NCBI RefSeq assembly: GCF_014863605.1
Contig: NZ_CP062252.1
Location: forward strand, 3,109,001 to 3,173,000
Origin: Pseudomonas allokribbensis
Lineage (GTDB): Bacteria; Pseudomonadota; Gammaproteobacteria; Pseudomonadales; Pseudomonadaceae
DNA: 64,000 nucleotides
Direction: 5' to 3'
The notes below the pieces were generated by a model. It searched no databases, was not told the DNA's origin, and saw only the letters and a list, made by a program, of their open reading frames with translations. A program made the translations under genes and the position numbers. Position 1 is the stretch's first letter, and every line of letters begins with the position of its first letter. Positions 60,345 through 64,000 of this stretch are shown piece by piece.

Positions 60345-61136
60345 TTATTCAGTACAGTTTGGGTAAACAGTGCACTCGCGACCGTCGGGCATTTTAAAGG
60401 ACTTAAAGTCTTTTTTGTTACCGCGACAAAATCCGTATTGATCATCAAGATTTTCGCCCATGCAACGCTTCCATCCCTCTGGGAACTTGATCCACGTATC
60501 GCCCATATATGGGCGTTCCTCCTTTGAAAGGGAAAACTCTACAGTCAGCGTCTTTCCTGCCAGTTGAGCTCGCGACAATGAACTGGTGGCAGAGTCTTTT
60601 TCATCTTGCGAAGTACCTATTGCCTTGCATTTCAATATCTTTGTTATGTATCGATTTGATCCGATTGTTCGAAATAGCCACTCGCATTCTCTTTTTAATA
60701 AAAGAGGTGAGAGAGAAGGCTGGTTATTTGCTGTGGCGTCTTCGAACGCAATGCTGGTGTAATCTCGCCCCAAGTTAAGTCTGGCTGCACCATATTTTGC
60801 ATCTACTTCGTAATCAAAACGCTCCAAAACCAAAGGGCAGCCGCCGTCAGTGCTGGAAAGCGGGATCGTAAACTGCGCTGTCTGAGCTTTTTCACTCAGT
60901 TCCTGTTTAAAAATTTTTAACCCAGGATGATTCTTGCCATTTTTTGGCGGGACTTTGCAGGTTTCTCCAGTGCGAGGAGCATAGATGGCTTCACCCTTCA
61001 CCTCAAACCCCGGCGGAAGCTCCGTCACCAACGTAAAGCTGTCCTGCTGAGCAACCGAACAACCAGTAGCCCCAATCGCACCCAGCCCAATCATCAAGCT
61101 GCGAACAAACCCATTGAAAACATTGCGATGACGCAT
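60345..61136 (-). CDS. Lipoprotein, probable immunity protein for the lipase effector
   Basis: 263 residues from the ATG at 61136. The N-terminus is a lipoprotein signal ending IGATGC (Cys26), so the protein is anchored on the periplasmic side. The rest contains many Cys and beta-strands: GETCKVPPKNGKNHPG, GGCPLVLERFDYEVDAKYGA, KRECEWLFRTIGSN, RCMGENLDDQYGFCRG and CTVYPNCTE. No family recognised. Position eleven bases upstream of the lipase gene and periplasmic anchoring are exactly what is known for Tli immunity proteins of lipase effectors acting in the periplasm. Base composition is AT-rich like the effector. Confidence 0.72.
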   Translation of the reverse strand: MRHRNVFNGFVRSLMIGLGAIGATGCSVAQQDSFTLVTELPPGFEVKGEAIYAPRTGETCKVPPKNGKNHPGLKIFKQELSEKAQTAQFTIPLSSTDGGCPLVLERFDYEVDAKYGAARLNLGRDYTSIAFEDATANNQPSLSPLLLKRECEWLFRTIGSNRYITKILKCKAIGTSQDEKDSATSSLSRAQLAGKTLTVEFSLSKEERPYMGDTWIKFPEGWKRCMGENLDDQYGFCRGNKKDFKSFKMPDGRECTVYPNCTE

Positions 61137-61195
61137 TTGATTGTCCTTTGTCCCGTGGCGGTCGTTTCGAGCGAGTGACGCCCAAGGTCTTGAAT

Positions 61196-62047
61196 TCAAT
61201 TCAGTGCGGCGGCGTCGCTGTGATCGGCGAAAAAACGTTCGCACCGCTCGAAATGCTTCTCCGGCGTTTCCCCCGGCAGGGGCTGCCAGGCCAGGTCCTC
61301 GGCATTCCTGGGATCGAGGCGCAGGGTCAACATGAACTCCCGCTGCTCCGGCGTGTTCCATTGCAAGGCTTCGAGCAGGTCCATCTGTTCTTCCAGCCAT
61401 TCGAGGATGGGGCGGGTTTCGGAAAGTTTTGCAGCGGTTTCGGCGTGATACACCAGCAGCCAGCGTTTCAGGTTGGCACGCAGGATTTCGCGGGTTCGTT
61501 CCGGCGGGGTAGGGACTTGCAGCCAAGGCGCCGGATTCGGCACCGCATACATGCCCGGCCTGCTGTTATCCGCGCTTTTCCACTGATCCTCATCCCAATA
61601 CAGCACGCTGCTGATCGGCCCGAGCAGCAGCGGCCATTCGGTTTCTTTCATGTTGGCCAAGCAACGGGCGAGTACGCGGTTGTCCTGGAAGCGGAACAGT
61701 GAGCGGTCGCCATCCTCGTCGATGACCATGCGGGCGATCCAGTGCTGGGTCAGGCTGTCGAGGTCGGCCTTGTCCATGCTGCCGATCCAGCCCCAATTGC
61801 GCTGTGGATCATCCAGCAGCTTGCGGAACGCTTCGTTGCCCGGATTTTCGAGTTCGGTCAGCCATGGGCTGATGGACGCGAACTGGGCGAACTCGGTACG
61901 TCGATAGAGCTGCACCGAGCGCTGCATTACGCCGGCGCTGTACAACGGCGTGACCGGGTTCGGTTCGGCGAGGCTGTCGAGTGCGAGGATCAGGACGCGA
62001 TTGAGACGAGACTGTTCGCCCAGCCAGTTGTTGAGCGCATCACTCAT
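61196..62047 (-). CDS. DUF4123 adaptor/chaperone for T6SS effector loading
   Basis: 283 residues, soluble. The DUF4123 domain is in the N-terminal half: RVLILALDSLAEPNPVTPLY, then TELENPGNEAFRKLLDDPQR and NWGWIGSMDKADLDSLTQHW. DUF4123 proteins (Tap/TEC) mount a specific cargo effector onto the tip of the VgrG encoded next to them. The ATG overlaps the vgrG stop by four bases, and the probable immunity gene follows after 59 bases, so the whole cluster is one unit. Confidence 0.88.
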   Translation of the reverse strand: MSDALNNWLGEQSRLNRVLILALDSLAEPNPVTPLYSAGVMQRSVQLYRRTEFAQFASISPWLTELENPGNEAFRKLLDDPQRNWGWIGSMDKADLDSLTQHWIARMVIDEDGDRSLFRFQDNRVLARCLANMKETEWPLLLGPISSVLYWDEDQWKSADNSRPGMYAVPNPAPWLQVPTPPERTREILRANLKRWLLVYHAETAAKLSETRPILEWLEEQMDLLEALQWNTPEQREFMLTLRLDPRNAEDLAWQPLPGETPEKHFERCERFFADHSDAAALN

Positions 62048-64000
62048 GCCACGGCTCCCAGATCACATTTGCCTTCGCGGCAGGCCTCGCAGATCGGGCA
62101 ACGGGTGTCGCCTGCCTTGCGCGCTGCTTTGGCCAATGCCATTTGGACGGCAGCCGGGACGAGCAGGGCGCCGGGCTTGTCCTTGGCAGCGGCCCACGGA
62201 ATGACCGGGTCTAGAATCTGGATACCGGAACCCACCCCCGGCGCACCGCCGGTATTGGCCTTCACCTCGGCACCACTGATGGTCACGCCGCCAGCATCGA
62301 CTTTGACGAAACTGCCGCCAGCCTTCGCCGTCAGTTCCATTCCGCCTTCGATCACCACTTTTTCGCCGGCGTGGTAATGAATCTCCGTGCCCGCCTCGAC
62401 GAACTGACCGGTGCCGACCTTCACATGCTGGGTCACGCCCACGGTCAGGTGATCATTCGCCCGCATCTCACTGACACGATCCAGATGAGTGATGCGGTGC
62501 TCTTCGACCTTGAATTCACTTAAAACATTGGCTTCAACGGTGTCATGCCGTTCATTGCCAACGCGAATCTTCTGGTCGTGCTCGATGTTTTCGTCCCAGT
62601 CGCGCTGGGCGTGGATGTAGATCTGTTCTGCGCCTTTCTTGTCTTCGATGCGGAACTCGTTGTAGCCCTTGCCGCCTGGGGAGCTGAGGGTCTTGAAGGT
62701 GCTGCGGGTCTTGTTCGCCGGCAGGTCGTAGGGGACGACGTTTTCCTTGTGGTACAGGCAACCGGTGACCAGCGGCTGGTCGGGGTCGCCTTCAAGGAAG
62801 GTCACCAGCACTTCCATGCCGATCCGTGGAATGGCGATCCCGCCATAGGCCGCGCCGGCCCAGCCGCTGGCGACGCGCATCCAGCAAGTGGTCTTGTCGT
62901 CAGCCTGGCCGTCGCGGTCCCAGTGGAATTGCACTTTCACGCGGCCGTACTGATCGCAGTGGATCTCTTCGCCGGCGGGGCCGGTGACGATGGCGGTCTG
63001 GCTGCCGAGGACTTTCGGTTTCGGGTGTTCGAGGGCAGGGCGGTAGTGCGCGTCCCACGGGGTGGCGACGAAGCTGTTGCGGTAGCCCTGGTGGAAATCG
63101 CTCTTGTTGTCGGTGACGTCGCTGGTGACGTTTTCGCCCAGCACTTGCGGTTGCTTGCCTTCGTGGAAGATTTCCAGCAGCAGCCACATGTCGTTCCACT
63201 CGGCGCGCGGGTGTTCGGCCAGCGTCAGGAAATGGCCGCTGGTCAGGGTCGGTTCGTCACCTTTGCCTTCTGCCAGTTTGTAGTCGCTGCGATGGCGCTC
63301 CAGCGCTCGGGTCGAGAGGAACTTGCCGCGTTCGCGCGTCGTGAAGCGGCCGGGGTAGTCGTAGTCTTCCAGGTCCGGCATGAATTCGGATTTGACTGCG
63401 CCCTCGGGCAGGATCTTCGGTTTCTCGAAATCGTAGTCGCGGCGGCTGACGCGGCTGGTGCGGGTTTCCAGGCGCAGGTTGAATCGCTTGATCACCGGTT
63501 TGTCGGCGGTCATGCCGGAGTCTTGCTGGTAGTTCACCGGTTTCAGTTTGCGGAACACGGTCTGGTCATCGCCGAACACCAGTTTGTGGCCGCTGCTGCT
63601 GTGCTGGAAGTGGAAGTGAATGCCTTCCTCTTCGCACAGGCGCTGGATGAAATGCAGGTCGGACTCGTCGTACTGCACGCAGTAGTCGCGTTCCGGATAT
63701 TCGGCGCCGAGCTGGAAACTGTAGGCGTCGGCCAGGATGCCGCGATCTTCCAGGACCCGGGCGATGATCTTCGGCACCGTCAGTTGCTGGAAAATCTGCT
63801 GATCATGGTTGTGCCGCAGGTACGCCAGTTGTGGCACCAGGCTGAGGCTGTAGCGGGTCAGGGTCTTGCCGGAGTCGCCTTGCTCGATGCGATACACCAG
63901 ACCATGAATCTTGCCCTCGCCGGTGGCGCCGAAGGTCAGGCAGCCGGGCTTGTGCAGGAGTTCTTCAAGGTTGAGGTCGGGACGGGCGCTGACCAGTTCG
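62044..64000 (-). CDS. vgrG: VgrG, type VI secretion spike protein (5' end outside window)
   Basis: At least 652 residues; the start lies beyond 64000. The gp27-like part is seen from ELLHKPGCLTFGATGEGKIH through YSFQLGAEYPERDYCVQYDE and SDLHFIQRLCEEEGIHFHFQ, and the gp5-like OB and needle from YGRVKVQFHWDRDGQADDKT, then ASGWAGAAYGGIAIPRIGME and GGKGYNEFRIEDKKGAEQIY. The needle is followed by a C-terminal tail ending CPICEACREGKCDLGAVA with four Cys. No PAAR gene is adjacent. It forms the trimeric tip that carries the lipase via DUF4123. Confidence 0.93.
   Translation of the reverse strand, partial: ELVSARPDLNLEELLHKPGCLTFGATGEGKIHGLVYRIEQGDSGKTLTRYSLSLVPQLAYLRHNHDQQIFQQLTVPKIIARVLEDRGILADAYSFQLGAEYPERDYCVQYDESDLHFIQRLCEEEGIHFHFQHSSSGHKLVFGDDQTVFRKLKPVNYQQDSGMTADKPVIKRFNLRLETRTSRVSRRDYDFEKPKILPEGAVKSEFMPDLEDYDYPGRFTTRERGKFLSTRALERHRSDYKLAEGKGDEPTLTSGHFLTLAEHPRAEWNDMWLLLEIFHEGKQPQVLGENVTSDVTDNKSDFHQGYRNSFVATPWDAHYRPALEHPKPKVLGSQTAIVTGPAGEEIHCDQYGRVKVQFHWDRDGQADDKTTCWMRVASGWAGAAYGGIAIPRIGMEVLVTFLEGDPDQPLVTGCLYHKENVVPYDLPANKTRSTFKTLSSPGGKGYNEFRIEDKKGAEQIYIHAQRDWDENIEHDQKIRVGNERHDTVEANVLSEFKVEEHRITHLDRVSEMRANDHLTVGVTQHVKVGTGQFVEAGTEIHYHAGEKVVIEGGMELTAKAGGSFVKVDAGGVTISGAEVKANTGGAPGVGSGIQILDPVIPWAAAKDKPGALLVPAAVQMALAKAARKAGDTRCPICEACREGKCDLGAVA

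Overview
The window looks like chromosomal DNA from the Pseudomonas fluorescens group. It is GC-rich throughout. It carries a complete fapABCDEF functional-amyloid operon, several families largely confined to Pseudomonas (DUF1652, DUF2790, a DUF6026-like gene), a gntZ-zwf pair arranged as in P. putida, and a VgrG-linked type VI secretion module. No rRNA, tRNA or CRISPR array was seen.

Layout. 1-14 kb: the 5' part of a large dermonecrotic-toxin-domain protein at the left edge, then metabolic genes and regulators: dpkA, a nitrilase with a divergent LysR gene, an NCS2 nucleobase permease, a polyamine-type binding protein followed by speB (agmatinase), a YafY/WYL regulator with an apparent paired operator, a ZapE-like ATPase, a DinB protein and acetyltransferases. 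14-26 kb: a TonB-dependent siderophore receptor, cptA (lipid A/core phosphoethanolamine transferase), the overlapping gntZ-zwf-HAD operon, nhaB and a delta-60-repeat beta-propeller protein. 26-33 kb: an enhancer-binding regulator facing the fap operon. The fap promoter region has a sigma-54-type element and two inverted-repeat candidate enhancer sites, so regulator and operon may form one circuit. 33-44 kb: pnuC with a NadR-like kinase, a chemoreceptor, uppP, azoR, a secreted alpha/beta hydrolase, an MFS carrier and ybiT. 43.8-46.6 kb is a decay zone: the frameshifted 3' end of a phage-type integrase, an orphan small gene, a broken CigR-family gene and a Gly/His-rich exported protein.

46.6-58 kb: lpxO with a PhoP-box-like promoter, ku, an aldose dehydrogenase (YliI-like), then a three-gene module (GNAT-C39 peptidase fusion, RLAN-RimK ATP-grasp ligase, CorA-like protein with an altered GMN motif). 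This is the best candidate here for a poorly described peptide-making or peptide-modifying system. A short threonine dehydratase follows a leader peptide and attenuator, then ecotin and small Pseudomonas-specific genes. 58-64 kb: a type VI module on the minus strand, in transcription order vgrG (cut by the window edge), DUF4123 adaptor, lipoprotein (probable immunity) and lipase effector.

All calls come from reading the sequence and recalled family knowledge; no database search was run. Regulatory sites are motif matches by eye.
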